From the NCBI GenBank assembly GCA_030532895.1, contig JAUNKF010000021.1:1-36631 (forward strand): a stretch of DNA of 36,631 nt, given 5' to 3'. The position numbers were made by a program, and so were the translations under genes. Below the pieces are notes generated by a model. The model did not search any database. It saw only the letters and a program-made list of their open reading frames with translations, and was not told where the DNA came from. Origin of the DNA: Lautropia sp. (GTDB lineage Bacteria > Pseudomonadota > Gammaproteobacteria > Burkholderiales > Burkholderiaceae_E). Shown in pieces: positions 25,998 through 35,676 of the stretch (within the stretch, counting starts at the first letter, position 1; each line of letters opens with the position of its first letter).

Positions 25998-26508
25998 CCG
26001 CGCTGCACGTGCCGCCATCACCACCCCGATCACCCGGCCAAAACCCCCGCACTCTGACCTGTATCAGGGACTCGAACGAAAAATCAGGCAAACTGTTGCC
26101 AGAGCGTGTCATGCACTGATCCGTCTGCCGATGGTTTCAAAACTGCCCGCCATGAAAGCCCCTTTCACCTTTCACCGGGACGGATCAGTGCATGACACGC
26201 TCCGGGTGCCTCACGGTCACCGACGACCGTTGTCCGGCTCCCGCCGACGCTGACCCCAGGCAACCGGCCCACCGCCAACACCGCTGCCCCCGCTGACGCG
26301 GCACCGACCATGCCACGCCAGGGCCGGCCATTGGCGCACCGCCCGTTGAACCGGGGTTGCGGCACCTCGGGCGTCAGTTGGATGCCGACAGGATTTCCCT
26401 GTCAAAACAATGACTTGCCCGAATCGGCAACTTGACTTATGAAAAACCCCCGACTCTGGTCACGTCGAGGTCGGTTTATTCGTAGAATCCCGCTACGTCA
26501 TAGAGTGA
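25998..26508. other. intergenic region between soxZ and nqrA
   Basis: 511 bases with no supported gene. It holds the perfect inverted-repeat element at 26102-26202. Near its end is a TAGAAT hexamer (26483-26488) inside a short dyad CGTAG/CTACG (26481-26497), which may mark the nqr promoter, although no good -35 is seen. Confidence 0.5.
26102..26202. repeat. 101-bp element with perfect 24-bp inverted repeats
   Basis: The left arm (26102-26125, beginning GAGCGTGTCATGCACTGATC) and the right arm (26179-26202) are perfect inverse complements over 24 bp, with a 53-bp spacer. The spacer contains its own 6-bp hairpin (TGAAAG/CTTTCA, near 26153-26167). The core ATCAGTG-CATGACAC recurs near pldA (8732-8854). 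No target-site duplication is visible at the edges. It could be a MITE-like remnant, a REP-like element, a long RNA stem or a double operator for nqr. Confidence 0.75.
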
Positions 26509-27876
26509 ATGGGCACGAACAAGATGGTCAAAATCAAGCGTGGCCTGAACATTCCTATCTCCGGTGAGCCTGTCCAGCAGATCAGCGACGCCAAGCCTGT
26601 CGAGCGCGTTGCGGTCATCGGTTTCGACTACCACGGTCTGAAACCGACGATGGCTGTTCAGGTCGGTGACCGGGTCAGGAAAGGCCAACCGTTGTTCTCC
26701 GACAAAACCAATCCGGGGGTGCAGATCACGGCACCGGCTGCCGGCGTCATCAGCGCGATCAACCGGGGCGAACGCCGCGTGCTGCAATCGGTCGTCATCG
26801 ATGTGGCGGGCGAAGGCCGTGAAGACAGCGAAGTCCAGTTCGCCCGCTACGAGGCAGCCCAGCTTGGCTCGCTCACCGAGGCCCAGGTACGGGAAAACCT
26901 GCAGGCCAGCGGCCTGTGGGTGGCGCTGCGCACGCGCCCCTTCAGCAAGACCCCCAAGGTCGATGCGAAGGCCGCCGCCATCTTCGTCACGGCCATCGAC
27001 ACCCACCCGCTCGCAGCCGACCCTGCCGTCGTCATCGGCGCGCATCGCGATGCCTTCGAGCATGGCCTGCAGGTGCTGCGGCATCTGGCCCCCACCCTCT
27101 ACCTGTGCAAGGCGCCCGGCGTCTCGCTGCCCGGCGAAAACCTCGAAGGCGTGAAGGTCGAGAGCTTTGAAGGCCCCCACCCGGCCGGTCTGCCCGGCAC
27201 GCACATCCACTTCCTGTACCCGGTCGATACCCAGCGCGTGGTCTGGCAGATCGGCTATCAGGACGTGATCGCCATCGGCAAGCTCTTCACCACCGGCCGA
27301 CTCTGGACGGATCGAGTCGTGGCTCTGGGAGGCCCCGTCGTCAAGCAGCCTCGTCTGCTGCGCACCCGCCAGGGCGCCGATCTGGCGGCACTCACCCACG
27401 GTGAGCTGGAAGCCGGCGACAACCGGATCGTCTCCGGCTCGATTCTGGGCGGCCGTGCCGCACGCGGCCCCTGCGCCTTCCTCGGGCGCTATCACCAGCA
27501 GGTGAGCTGCCTGCGTGAGGGCACCGACCGGCAGATGTTCCACTTCCTGCGCCCCGGCTTCGACAAGCACTCGGTCACCGGCGCCTTCTTCCGGGGGCTG
27601 TTCGGCGGCGGCTCGCTCAAGATGAGCACCACCACCAACGGCAGCCCGCGCGCCATGGTGCCCATCGGCAACTACGAAGCCGTGATGCCGCTCGACATCC
27701 TGGCCACGCAGCTGTTGCGCGCGCTGATCGTGGGCGACACGGCTGGCGCCCAGCAGCTCGGCTGTCTGGAGCTGGATGAAGAGGATCTGGCGCTCTGCAC
27801 CTATGTCTGCGCCGGCAAGTATGAGTATGGCCCGATTCTGCGGGACAACCTGACCCGCATCGAAAAGGAGGGCTGA
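26509..27876 (+). CDS. nqrA: Na+-translocating NADH:quinone reductase subunit A
   Basis: A 455-aa peripheral subunit of Na+-NQR. It opens with [20 protein letters not shown] and includes [30 protein letters not shown], both typical of NqrA, and ends like the family ([20 protein letters not shown]). Na+-NQR couples NADH oxidation by ubiquinone to export of Na+. NqrA binds quinone. ATG 26509 has GAGTGA close before it. ATG 26524, five codons on, would match other NqrA starts better but lacks a ribosome site. It heads the nqrABCDEF operon with gaps or overlaps under 15 nt. Confidence 0.95.
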   Translation: MGTNKMVKIKRGLNIPISGEPVQQISDAKPVERVAVIGFDYHGLKPTMAVQVGDRVRKGQPLFSDKTNPGVQITAPAAGVISAINRGERRVLQSVVIDVAGEGREDSEVQFARYEAAQLGSLTEAQVRENLQASGLWVALRTRPFSKTPKVDAKAAAIFVTAIDTHPLAADPAVVIGAHRDAFEHGLQVLRHLAPTLYLCKAPGVSLPGENLEGVKVESFEGPHPAGLPGTHIHFLYPVDTQRVVWQIGYQDVIAIGKLFTTGRLWTDRVVALGGPVVKQPRLLRTRQGADLAALTHGELEAGDNRIVSGSILGGRAARGPCAFLGRYHQQVSCLREGTDRQMFHFLRPGFDKHSVTGAFFRGLFGGGSLKMSTTTNGSPRAMVPIGNYEAVMPLDILATQLLRALIVGDTAGAQQLGCLELDEEDLALCTYVCAGKYEYGPILRDNLTRIEKEG

Positions 27877-27878
27877 GC

Positions 27879-29090
27879 ATGGGTCTGCGATCTTTTCTGG
27901 ACAGCATCGAGCCGCATTTCCACAAAGGGGGCAAGTACGAGAAGTTCTACCCCCTCTATGAAGCGGCCGATACCTTCCTCTACCGCCCGCCGCTGGTCAC
28001 CCGCACCACGGCTCACGTCCGCGACAGCATCGACCTGAAACGGATGATGATCCTGGTCTGGATGTGTACCTTCCCGGCCATGTTCTTCGGCATGTGGAAT
28101 GTGGGCTGGCAAGCCAACCAGATCTTTGCCCAGCAGCCTGAGCTGCTCGCCGCCCAAACCGGCTGGCAGATCGAGCTGGTGCGCATGCTGGCCGGTTTCG
28201 ACCCCAGCAGTGTCTACGACAACTTCATCCAGGGCGCGGTCTACTTCCTGCCCATCTATGCCGTCACCTTCGCCGTGGGCGGCTTCTGGGAAGTGCTCTT
28301 CGCCACCATCCGCCGCCACGAGGTCAACGAAGGCTTCTTCGTCACCTCGGTGCTCTTCGCCCTCACGCTGCCACCCACCACCCCGCTGTGGATGGTGGCG
28401 CTCGGCATCAGCTTCGGCGTCGTGCTGGCCAAGGAAGTGTTCGGTGGCACCGGCAAGAACTTCGTCAACCCGGCACTGGCCGGCCGTGCCTTCCTGTTCT
28501 TCGCCTACCCGGCCGCCATGTCGGGCGATGCGGTCTGGAGCGTGGTCGATGGCTACGCTGGCGCAACCGCGCTGAGCCAGGCGGCCGCAGGTGGCGTGGG
28601 TGCCCTCACGCAGAACGGTCTGTCGTGGACGGATGCCTTCCTCGGCTTCATGCCCGGCTCGGTCGGTGAAACGAGCACGCTCGCCATCCTGATCGGTGGC
28701 GGTGCGCTCCTGATCATGCGGATCGCGGCCTGGCGGATCGTGGCCGGCGTCATGATCGGCATGGTCGCCTTCAGCAGCTTCCTGAACCTGATCGGCTCGG
28801 ACACGAACCCGATGTTCGCCATGCCCTGGTACTGGCACCTGGTGTTGGGCGGCTATGCCTTCGGCATGATGTTCATGGCCACCGACCCGGTCTCGGCCTC
28901 GATGACGAACACCGGCAAATGGGTGTTCGGCGCGCTGATCGGCGTGATGGTGGTGATGATCCGGGTCATCAACCCGGCCTTCCCGGAAGGCATGATGCTC
29001 GCCATCCTGTTCGGCAACCTGTTTGCCCCGTTGATCGATTATTTCGTGGTTCAGTCAAACATCAAGCGGAGGGCTGCACGTCGTGTCTAA
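27879..29090 (+). CDS. nqrB: Na+-NQR subunit B, FMN and riboflavin carrier
   Basis: A 403-aa membrane subunit with about ten helices. The covalent FMN site is visible as [10 protein letters not shown] with T230, a DgxxGAT target of the flavin transferase ApbE, whose gene begins at 36091. The N-terminal [21 protein letters not shown] and the [24 protein letters not shown] segment are family hallmarks. NqrB also holds riboflavin and forms much of the sodium path. It starts 2 nt after nqrA, and its stop overlaps the nqrC start by 8 nt. Confidence 0.96.
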   Translation: MGLRSFLDSIEPHFHKGGKYEKFYPLYEAADTFLYRPPLVTRTTAHVRDSIDLKRMMILVWMCTFPAMFFGMWNVGWQANQIFAQQPELLAAQTGWQIELVRMLAGFDPSSVYDNFIQGAVYFLPIYAVTFAVGGFWEVLFATIRRHEVNEGFFVTSVLFALTLPPTTPLWMVALGISFGVVLAKEVFGGTGKNFVNPALAGRAFLFFAYPAAMSGDAVWSVVDGYAGATALSQAAAGGVGALTQNGLSWTDAFLGFMPGSVGETSTLAILIGGGALLIMRIAAWRIVAGVMIGMVAFSSFLNLIGSDTNPMFAMPWYWHLVLGGYAFGMMFMATDPVSASMTNTGKWVFGALIGVMVVMIRVINPAFPEGMMLAILFGNLFAPLIDYFVVQSNIKRRAARRV

Positions 29091-29871
29091 ACAGCAAGAA
29101 TCCATCGGCCGGACGCTGCTGGTGGCGTTGCTGGTCTGTCTGGTCTGCTCGGTCGTCGTCTCGACCGCAGCCGTCAGCCTCAAGCCGACACAGCTCGTCA
29201 ACCGCCAGCTCGACAAGCAGCGCAACATTCTCGCCATTGCGGGCCTGGCCGACCCCACGGCCTCGGGCGCCGAGGTGCAGAAGATCTTTGCCGAGCGCAT
29301 CAAGCCCCGAGTGGTCGACCTGAAAACGGGCCAATTCACCGATGCCCAGGACGCCACTTCCTTCGACCCGCTCGTGGCCGCGAAAGATCCTGCCCTCTCG
29401 GACGCACTGCCCACCGAGAAGGATCCGGCCGGCATCCGCCGTCGTGAGCGCCAATCGGTGGTTTACCTGGTCGAGGGCGACAAGGGTCTGGAAACCATTC
29501 TGCTGCCGATCCGCGGCTATGCGCTGTGGTCCACGCTGCACGGTTTCATCGCGCTGAAAAACGATCTGAACACCGTCGTCGGTCTGGGTTTCTACCAACA
29601 CGCCGAAACCCCCGGTCTGGGTGGCGAGATCGACAACCCGCGCTGGAAGGCGCTGTGGCCAGGCAAAACGGTCTATGACGACAGCGGCAAGCCCGTGATC
29701 TCGGTGATCAAGGGATCGGTCGACCCGAACAGCGCTCAGGCCACCCACCAGGTCGATGGCCTAGCCGGCGCCACGCTCACCAGCAAGGGCGTCGACCAAC
29801 TGGTGAAATACTGGCTCGGGCCTGAAGGCTTCGGGCCGTTCCTGGCCAACCTGCGCGCAGGAGACAAGTGA
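29083..29871 (+). CDS. nqrC: Na+-NQR subunit C, covalent FMN subunit
   Basis: A 262-aa protein: one N-terminal membrane helix ([20 protein letters not shown]) and a periplasmic FMN domain. The ApbE target motif is [10 protein letters not shown] with T231. [20 protein letters not shown] is the conserved NqrC/RnfG segment. It starts at GTG 29083 inside the end of nqrB, which implies coupled translation. The stop overlaps a GTG two codons before the nqrD ATG. Confidence 0.95.
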   Translation: MSKQQESIGRTLLVALLVCLVCSVVVSTAAVSLKPTQLVNRQLDKQRNILAIAGLADPTASGAEVQKIFAERIKPRVVDLKTGQFTDAQDATSFDPLVAAKDPALSDALPTEKDPAGIRRRERQSVVYLVEGDKGLETILLPIRGYALWSTLHGFIALKNDLNTVVGLGFYQHAETPGLGGEIDNPRWKALWPGKTVYDDSGKPVISVIKGSVDPNSAQATHQVDGLAGATLTSKGVDQLVKYWLGPEGFGPFLANLRAGDK

Positions 29872-29873
29872 TC

Positions 29874-30542
29874 ATGGCAAAACCCACCATCAAGGAAGTC
29901 CTGTTCGAGCCGGTCTTCAAGAACAACCCGATCGGGTTGCAGATTCTGGGGATCTGTTCGGCGCTGGCCGTCACCTCCAACCTGAACACGGCGCTGGTGA
30001 TGTCGGTCGCGCTCACGCTCGTGACCGCATTCTCAAACCTGTTCATCTCCACGATCCGCACGCAGATCCCCTCCTCGATCCGCATGATCGTGCAGATGGT
30101 GATCATCGCCTCACTGGTGATCGTGGTCGACCAGACGCTGAAAGCCTTCGCCTACTCGCTGTCGAAACAGCTGTCGGTGTTCGTGGGCCTGATCATCACG
30201 AACTGTATCGTGATGGGCCGAGCCGAAGCCTTCGCGATGCAGAACCCGCCGCTGCTCTCCTTCATGGACGGTATCGGCAACGGCCTGGGCTACAGCGTGA
30301 TGCTGATCGCCATCGGCTTCGTGCGCGAGCTGTTCGGCGCCGGCAAGCTCTTTGGCGTGACGGTGTTCCCGGCTGTCAACGATGGCGGCTGGTATGTGCC
30401 CAACGGCCTCTTGCTGCTGCCGCCCTCGGCCTTCTTCCTGATCGGTCTGATCATCTGGGGGCTGCGCGCCTGGAAGTCGGAGCAGAACGAAGCACCAGCC
30501 TTCCGCATGGCACCGCAAGTCATCGAGAAGGAGGAGTATTGA
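29874..30542 (+). CDS. nqrD: Na+-NQR subunit D
   Basis: A 222-aa integral membrane protein with six helices. The two iron-binding Cys of the family are present ([13 protein letters not shown] and [13 protein letters not shown]). Together with two Cys of NqrE they hold the iron centre between the subunits. Start set at ATG 29874, 10 nt after AGGAG. The GTG at 29868 is too close to that site. The gap to nqrE is 1 nt. Confidence 0.95.
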   Translation: MAKPTIKEVLFEPVFKNNPIGLQILGICSALAVTSNLNTALVMSVALTLVTAFSNLFISTIRTQIPSSIRMIVQMVIIASLVIVVDQTLKAFAYSLSKQLSVFVGLIITNCIVMGRAEAFAMQNPPLLSFMDGIGNGLGYSVMLIAIGFVRELFGAGKLFGVTVFPAVNDGGWYVPNGLLLLPPSAFFLIGLIIWGLRAWKSEQNEAPAFRMAPQVIEKEEY

Positions 30543-30543
30543 G

Positions 30544-31152
30544 ATGGAACATTATCTGAGTCTGCTGTTCCGTGCCATCTTCGTCGAGAACATGGCACTG
30601 GCCTTCTTCCTCGGGATGTGCACCTTCATCGCCATCTCGAAGAAGGTGTCCACCGCCATCGGCCTCGGCATCGCCGTGATCGTCGTGCAGACGATCACCG
30701 TGCCGGCCAACAACCTGATCTACACCTACCTGCTGAAGGATGGTGCATTGGCTTGGGCCGGGCTGCCTGACGTGGACCTGAGCTTCCTCGGGCTGCTCAG
30801 CTACATCGGCGTGATCGCCGCCATCGTGCAGATCCTGGAGATGCTGCTCGACAAGTACGTGCCGAGCCTCTACAACGCGCTTGGCGTGTTCCTGCCGCTG
30901 ATCACGGTGAACTGCGCCATCATGGGTGGCACGCTCTTCATGGTCGAGCGTGACTACAACCTGTCGGAAAGCGTCGTCTACGGCTTTGGCTCGGGCATGT
31001 CGTGGGCCATCGCCATCGCACTCTTGGCCGGCATCCGCGAAAAGCTGAAGTACAGCGACGTGCCGGCCGGCCTTCAGGGGCTGGGCATCACGTTCATCAC
31101 CATCGGTCTGATGGCACTGGGCTTCATGTCGTTCTCAGGCGTTCAGCTCTAA
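30544..31152 (+). CDS. nqrE: Na+-NQR subunit E
   Basis: A 202-aa integral membrane protein, related to NqrD in inverted topology. Iron-site cysteines are seen in [14 protein letters not shown] and [28 protein letters not shown] precedes the ATG. The iron centre of NqrD/E needs the maturation protein NqrM in studied species, and nqrM is not in this window. Confidence 0.95.
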   Translation: MEHYLSLLFRAIFVENMALAFFLGMCTFIAISKKVSTAIGLGIAVIVVQTITVPANNLIYTYLLKDGALAWAGLPDVDLSFLGLLSYIGVIAAIVQILEMLLDKYVPSLYNALGVFLPLITVNCAIMGGTLFMVERDYNLSESVVYGFGSGMSWAIAIALLAGIREKLKYSDVPAGLQGLGITFITIGLMALGFMSFSGVQL

Positions 31153-31165
31153 GGAGGTCTTCTCG

Positions 31166-32389
31166 ATGAATCAAGAAATCCTGCTGGGCGTCGGCATGTT
31201 CACCGCCATCGTGCTGGCGCTGGTGGTGATCATCCTGTTCGCCCGTTCCAAGCTCGTTTCCAGTGGCGATGTCACGATCGAGATCAACAACGAACGCTCG
31301 ATCACGGTACCGGCAGGCGGCAAGCTCCTGCAGACGCTGGCCTCGCAGAACATCTTCCTGTCGTCGGCCTGCGGTGGCGGTGGCACCTGCGCCCAGTGCA
31401 AGTGCATCGTCGAGTCCGGCGGCGGCGAGATGCTGCCCACCGAAGAATCGCACTTCACCCGTCGTCAGGCCAATGAGGGCTGGCGCCTGTCCTGCCAAAC
31501 CCCGGTCAAGCAGGACATGAAGATCGAGGTGCCCGAAGAAGTCTTCGGTGTGAAGAAGTGGGAATGCACGGTCGAATCCAACGACAACGTGGCCACCTTC
31601 ATCAAGGAGCTGACGCTGCGCCTGCCCGAAGGCGAGAACGTCGACTTCCGCGCCGGCGGCTACGTGCAGCTCGAGTGCCCGCCGCACACGGTCAGCTACA
31701 AGGACTTCGACATCCCCGAGGAATACCGCGCCGACTGGGACAAGTTCAACATGTGGCGCTTCGTCTCGAAGGTGGACGAAACCGTCATCCGCGCCTACTC
31801 GATGGCCAACTACCCGGAAGAGAAAGGCATCGTCAAGTTCAACATCCGCGTGGCCTCGCCCCCGCCCAACCGGGACGACATCCCGCCGGGCAAGATGTCT
31901 TCCTGGGTGTTCAGCCTGAAACCGGGCGACAAGGTCACCGTCTACGGCCCGTTCGGCGAATTCTTCGCGAAGGAAACCGACAACGAGATGGTGTTCATCG
32001 GTGGTGGTGCCGGCATGGCGCCGATGCGCTCGCACATCTTCGACCAGTTGAAGCGCCTCTCCTCCAAACGCAAGATCACGTTCTGGTACGGCGCCCGCTC
32101 GTTGCGTGAAGCCTTCTACGTGGACGAATTCGACAAGCTGGCCGAAGAGAACCCGAACTTCACCTGGCACCTGGCGCTGTCCGATCCGATGCCCGAAGAC
32201 AACTGGACGGGCAAGACCGGCTTCATCCACAACGTGCTGTATGAAAACTACCTGAAGGATCATCCGGCACCGGAGGACTGCGAGTACTACATGTGCGGCC
32301 CCCCGATGATGAACGCCGCCGTCATCAAGATGCTGCTCGACCTCGGCGTCGAACGCGACAGCATCTTCCTCGACGACTTCGGCGGCTGA
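31166..32389 (+). CDS. nqrF: Na+-NQR subunit F, NADH-oxidising subunit
   Basis: A 407-aa protein: one N-terminal helix (residues 5-26), a 2Fe-2S ferredoxin domain with C69, C75, C78 and C110 ([14 protein letters not shown] and LSCQT), then an FAD domain ([11 protein letters not shown]) and an NADH domain ([31 protein letters not shown]). It accepts hydride from NADH and starts the electron path through the complex. AAGGAGG before the ATG is a near-perfect ribosome site. It ends the operon, and a terminator follows after about 85 bp. Confidence 0.97.
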   Translation: MNQEILLGVGMFTAIVLALVVIILFARSKLVSSGDVTIEINNERSITVPAGGKLLQTLASQNIFLSSACGGGGTCAQCKCIVESGGGEMLPTEESHFTRRQANEGWRLSCQTPVKQDMKIEVPEEVFGVKKWECTVESNDNVATFIKELTLRLPEGENVDFRAGGYVQLECPPHTVSYKDFDIPEEYRADWDKFNMWRFVSKVDETVIRAYSMANYPEEKGIVKFNIRVASPPPNRDDIPPGKMSSWVFSLKPGDKVTVYGPFGEFFAKETDNEMVFIGGGAGMAPMRSHIFDQLKRLSSKRKITFWYGARSLREAFYVDEFDKLAEENPNFTWHLALSDPMPEDNWTGKTGFIHNVLYENYLKDHPAPEDCEYYMCGPPMMNAAVIKMLLDLGVERDSIFLDDFGG

Positions 32390-32475
32390 TCAGGTTTGGC
32401 CCACCACCCGGCCCGAGGGCTCCACGATGTGCCCTCCCCCGGCCGACAGCGCCAAACACGAATCAGCAACGGAAC

Positions 32476-32498
32476 AAGGGAGCTTCGGCTCCCTTTTT
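32476..32498 (+). terminator. UUCG-loop terminator after nqrF
   Basis: AAGGGAGC, loop TTCG and GCTCCCTT run into a T-rich tail (32494-32498, then CTTT). This is a textbook intrinsic terminator and closes the nqr operon. Confidence 0.92.
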
Positions 32499-32610
32499 CT
32501 TTGGGTGTTTCCCCGATGAAAAACGCTGGCAACTGCGACACGCGCTATGCGGTGCCAGCGAGGTCTCCATCCGCAAAGCTGCTCGCCCGGAAAGACCAGC
32601 TCATGGTTTT

Positions 32611-33006
32611 TCAGGGAACGGCCACCATCCCTGCCCGCCGGATTGCCTTTTTGTCGAAGCTGTAAACCTGCTGACACCCTGCTTTTTTGGCTGTGCAGCT
32701 GATCAGGCAGTCCGCAAAATCCTGGTGGCCCGCCGAAAACAGGCGTAATGCAGCCACCACCGTTTCCGGGTTCTCCACCAGCAGCACACGGGTACGCAAC
32801 ACACGATCCAGCGTCTCGGCAATGACAGCATGAGCCGTGTCATAACAGGATTCAAGCACCCAAACCAGCTCCACCAAACTCACCTGGCTGATGAATCCCG
32901 GTCGCTGCACTGAGAGCGATTCGATCAACCTTGTCGCTTGTGCAGACTGCACCTCGTCATCCTGAGCCAGATAGCGCACCAGTACATTGGTATCCAGCCC
33001 GATCAT
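32611..33006 (-). CDS. PIN-domain toxin (VapC-like), module 1
   Basis: A 131-aa PIN ribonuclease. The acidic active-site set is intact: D5 (LDTNVLVRYL), E46 (SLVELVWVLE), D99 (FADCLIS) and D118 (SFDKKA). VapC toxins cut tRNA or rRNA and block translation until neutralised by the partner. The ATG overlaps the antitoxin stop by 4 nt (ATGA), the usual coupled arrangement. It is encoded opposite to its neighbours nqrF and the antiporter. Confidence 0.9.
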   Translation of the reverse strand: MIGLDTNVLVRYLAQDDEVQSAQATRLIESLSVQRPGFISQVSLVELVWVLESCYDTAHAVIAETLDRVLRTRVLLVENPETVVAALRLFSAGHQDFADCLISCTAKKAGCQQVYSFDKKAIRRAGMVAVP

Positions 33007-33251
33007 GGCTTGTCCAACCCCGCCGCACGACGTGCAATGGCCTCATTCATTGCCTCGATACTGACCGTCTTCTTGGGTTTTCCGATGCTGCCCTTGAGCG
33101 CCGTGACCGGCACCGTCGCCGGCACCAATTCAAAACGGCCGTCATTGGACGGCACAAATTCGACACGATCTCCTGCTTCCAGCCCCAACGCTGTCCGAAC
33201 ACTCATAGGAATGGTGATTTGACCTTTACTGGTCAAAGTTGCGGTAGCCAT
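33003..33251 (-). CDS. AbrB-type antitoxin, module 1
   Basis: An 82-aa protein starting MATATLTSKGQITIPMSVRT, a SpoVT/AbrB swapped-hairpin DNA-binding domain with GDRVEFVPSNDGRFEL. The C-terminal ~35 residues (SIEAMNEAIARRAAGL) should wrap the toxin. Start at ATG 33251: AGGAGG is 9 nt before it, whereas ATG 33260 abuts the Shine-Dalgarno. The upstream promoter and dyad suggest autoregulation. Confidence 0.9.
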   Translation of the reverse strand: MATATLTSKGQITIPMSVRTALGLEAGDRVEFVPSNDGRFELVPATVPVTALKGSIGKPKKTVSIEAMNEAIARRAAGLDKP

Positions 33252-33270
33252 GAGAAGCATCCTCCTTTCA

Positions 33271-33310
33271 TCCTTACGACAATGTAAGGAATTAACATTT
33301 TTCCTGTCAA
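33271..33310 (-). promoter_or_regulatory. sigma-70 promoter and operator of TA module 1
   Basis: On the minus strand TTGACA (33310-33305), a 17-bp spacer and TTACAT (33287-33282) form a good promoter. The dyad TCCTTAC-N6-GTAAGGA (33271-33290) covers the -10, where an AbrB antitoxin would repress. Confidence 0.8.
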
Positions 33311-33400
33311 GAACTGAGGCCACCTGATCCCGCGCCCCCTGTTTCAAAACAGCCCGTTTGCGTTATTCTCCTGGGTTCCCCCTATTTGGCAGGACTCCCC

Positions 33401-35248
33401 TTGGCAGCAGCAGAAGCATCCTCATCCGGCCTGGTTCAGGTCGTCGCCCTGTTGGGCGCAGCCGTCGTGGCCGTTCCCCTCTTCAAGCGCCTGGGCCTTG
33501 GCTCGGTGCTCGGTTATCTGGCCGCCGGTCTGGCCATCGGCCCTTTCGGTCTCGGACTCGTCACCGACTCCCACGCCATTCTGCACATCGCCGAGCTGGG
33601 CGTGGTGATGTTCCTCTTCGTCATCGGCCTGGAAATGAAACCCTCTCACCTGTGGGGGCTTCGGCGACAGATTTTCGGGCTGGGCAGCATGCAGGTGGTG
33701 CTGTGCGCCATGCTGCTCACCTTCGTCGGCATGGCGTTCGGCTTTCCGTGGCAGGTGTCCTTCGTGTCGGCCTCCGGCTTTGTGCTCACCTCCACCGCCA
33801 TCGTCATGCAGGTGCTGGGCGAGAAGCAGCAGCTCTCGACCCCGGCCGGCCAGCGGATGGTATCGATCCTGCTGTTTGAAGACCTCCTGATCGTGCCCTT
33901 GCTGGCCATCGTCTCCTTCCTGGCCCCCACGGTGCCTGAAGCCGAGGCCCATGCCGCCCCGGTGTGGCAGACCATCGGCGTGGCCTTGGCCAGCCTGGGC
34001 GCACTCGTCGGCGCGGGCCTGTGGCTCCTGAACCCGCTCTTCCGGATCCTCGCAGCCAGCCGCGCCCGCGAGGTGATGACCGCCTCGGCACTCTTCGTGG
34101 TGCTGGGCGCAGCCCTCCTGATGGAGATGGGCGGCCTCTCGATGGCGATGGGTGCCTTCGTGGCCGGTGTGCTGCTGTCGGAATCCAGCTTCCGGCATCA
34201 GCTGGAGGCCGACATCGAACCGTTCCGCGGTTTGCTCCTGGGGCTTTTCTTCCTCGGCGTGGGCATGGCACTCGACCTGAACGTCGTGGCCCGCAACTGG
34301 GGGCTGATCCTGTCGGGCGTGATCGCACTGATGGTGGCCAAAGCCGTCTGCATCTACGTCGTGGCCCGTGTGGCCCGCAGCAGTCACCATGATGCGCTGG
34401 AACGCGCACTGCTCATGGCCCAGGGCGGCGAGTTCGCCTTCGTGCTGTTCTCGGCCGCCTTTGGCAAGGGCGTCATCGATGCCACCGTCAACGCCAACAT
34501 GACGGCCATCGTCGTGCTGTCGATGGCCATCACACCCGTGGTGCTGGTTCTCTATGAGCGTTTTGGCCCGAAGAAACCTGCTGCCGATGGTGCATCCCGC
34601 GAGGCCGACGCCATCGATGAGCACAACCCGATCCTCGTCGTCGGCATGGGCCGTGTGGGCCAGATCGTCAACAGCCTGCTGCAAATGGCCGGCTATCACA
34701 CGACCGTGATCGATCTCGATCCCAGTACGGTAGACGGCATGAACCGCTTCGGCATCAAGACGCACTTTGGCGATGCCTCGCGGCATGAATTGCTGCTGAC
34801 GGCAGGGCTGGCATCCGCCCGACTGCTGGTCGTGGCTATCGACAACCGCGAACAGGCGCTCGCCATCGTGCGCTTTGCCCGCGAGACCAACCCGAACCTG
34901 CGCATCATCGCCCGCGCCTATGACCGGCTCCACACCTTCGATCTCTATCAGGCCGGTGCTGACGAGATCGTACGCGAGACCTTCGACTCGGCCGTGCGCA
35001 TGGGCAAACGTGCGCTGGAAAACTTGGGCGTGCCACACGAGCGCGCCGAAGCCGCCGGCCTCATCTACTATCGCCACGACCGACACGGTCTGGTTGAACA
35101 GGCCCGCGTCTACGACCCGAACCTTGGCCGCTTCGAGAACAAGCAGATGGCCGAGCAGGTGAACGCGCAACGTGCCCAGACCGAAGATGCCGTCAAGGCA
35201 GCCCTGCGAGGCGAAGCGCCCGAGCCTTGGGTGCATGGGGACGACTGA
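33401..35248 (+). CDS. CPA2 cation:proton antiporter with TrkA-N domain (KefB/YbaL-like)
   Basis: A 615-aa inner-membrane protein. About 12 helices (residues 1-390) carry the CPA2 hallmarks SVLGYLAAGLAIGPFGLGL, LFVIGLEMKPSHLW, TSTAIVMQVL, FEDLLIVPLL and LMAQGGEFAFVLFS. An RCK/TrkA-N domain with the NAD motif LVVGMGRVGQIVNSLL follows at about 410-560. The protein would exchange K+ or Na+ for H+, gated by nucleotide. TTG 33401, with AGGAC just upstream, is the likeliest start, and TTG 33386 is an alternative. No ancillary quinone-reductase gene (kefF/G) is adjacent. It sits between two TA modules. Confidence 0.88.
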   Translation: MAAAEASSSGLVQVVALLGAAVVAVPLFKRLGLGSVLGYLAAGLAIGPFGLGLVTDSHAILHIAELGVVMFLFVIGLEMKPSHLWGLRRQIFGLGSMQVVLCAMLLTFVGMAFGFPWQVSFVSASGFVLTSTAIVMQVLGEKQQLSTPAGQRMVSILLFEDLLIVPLLAIVSFLAPTVPEAEAHAAPVWQTIGVALASLGALVGAGLWLLNPLFRILAASRAREVMTASALFVVLGAALLMEMGGLSMAMGAFVAGVLLSESSFRHQLEADIEPFRGLLLGLFFLGVGMALDLNVVARNWGLILSGVIALMVAKAVCIYVVARVARSSHHDALERALLMAQGGEFAFVLFSAAFGKGVIDATVNANMTAIVVLSMAITPVVLVLYERFGPKKPAADGASREADAIDEHNPILVVGMGRVGQIVNSLLQMAGYHTTVIDLDPSTVDGMNRFGIKTHFGDASRHELLLTAGLASARLLVVAIDNREQALAIVRFARETNPNLRIIARAYDRLHTFDLYQAGADEIVRETFDSAVRMGKRALENLGVPHERAEAAGLIYYRHDRHGLVEQARVYDPNLGRFENKQMAEQVNAQRAQTEDAVKAALRGEAPEPWVHGDD

Positions 35249-35258
35249 GGATGCTTGC

Positions 35259-35292
35259 GAGTAAGGCTTTCATGCCTTACTCTTGTCAACAA
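35259..35292. repeat. 9-bp dyad after the antiporter gene
   Basis: GAGTAAGGC (35259-35267) and GCCTTACTC (35274-35282) are perfect inverse complements around a 6-nt loop, followed by CTTGTCAACAAG, itself a 5-bp dyad (35281-35292). It could be a weak terminator for the antiporter or the operator of TA module 2. It shares the GTAAGG/CCTTAC half-sites with the module 1 operator. Confidence 0.55.
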
Positions 35293-35385
35293 GACATCCA
35301 CAGAACCCACTCACTCAAAAACGTGCCATCCACCTGTTCGAGCCGGCGAAAGCCCGTGAACATGCATGGCACGCCGCCAGTTGCC

Positions 35386-35676
35386 ATGGGCACCTTGACC
35401 GTTACCACCAAAGGGCAAATCACCCTGAAGCAGGAGCTGCTCAGACATCTGGGCGTCCGTCCTGGACAGAAAATCTCTGTTGACAAATTGCCTGATGGAC
35501 GCGCCATCCTTCAGGCAGAACGAGCTGAAAACACCGATCTGGATGCCGTCTTCGGTATTCTGAAACCCAAGAATACCCAACAGATCACGCTCAGCATCGA
35601 TGAGATGAACAACATAACCCGTCAAGGCTGGGCCGGAGAAATCAGCGCGGGCCACGATGATGAAAATCACCGCTGA
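35386..35676 (+). CDS. AbrB-type antitoxin, module 2
   Basis: A 96-aa protein. MGTLTVTTKGQITLKQELLR is the AbrB swapped-hairpin start, followed by HLGVRPGQKISVDKLPDGRAIL. The toxin-binding tail contains LSIDEMNNITRQGWAG. The start is uncertain: ATG 35386 fits the family, ATG 35362 is in frame, and neither has a clear ribosome site. The stop lies 20 nt inside the following PIN gene. Confidence 0.82.
   Translation: MGTLTVTTKGQITLKQELLRHLGVRPGQKISVDKLPDGRAILQAERAENTDLDAVFGILKPKNTQQITLSIDEMNNITRQGWAGEISAGHDDENHR

Noticed and set aside
26432-26437. TTGACT as a -35 for nqrA
   Set aside because: The only -10-like hexamer (TAGAAT at 26483) is 45 bp away, far beyond promoter spacing.
32390-32610. 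Search for nqrM after nqrF
   Set aside because: No frame with the Cys-rich NqrM pattern is present. The gap holds only a terminator and the end of the PIN gene.
33422-35236. Long minus-strand frame opposite the CPA2 antiporter (about 600 codons)
   Set aside because: It is rich in His, Gly and Gln with no recognisable motif, and the antiporter reading is unambiguous.
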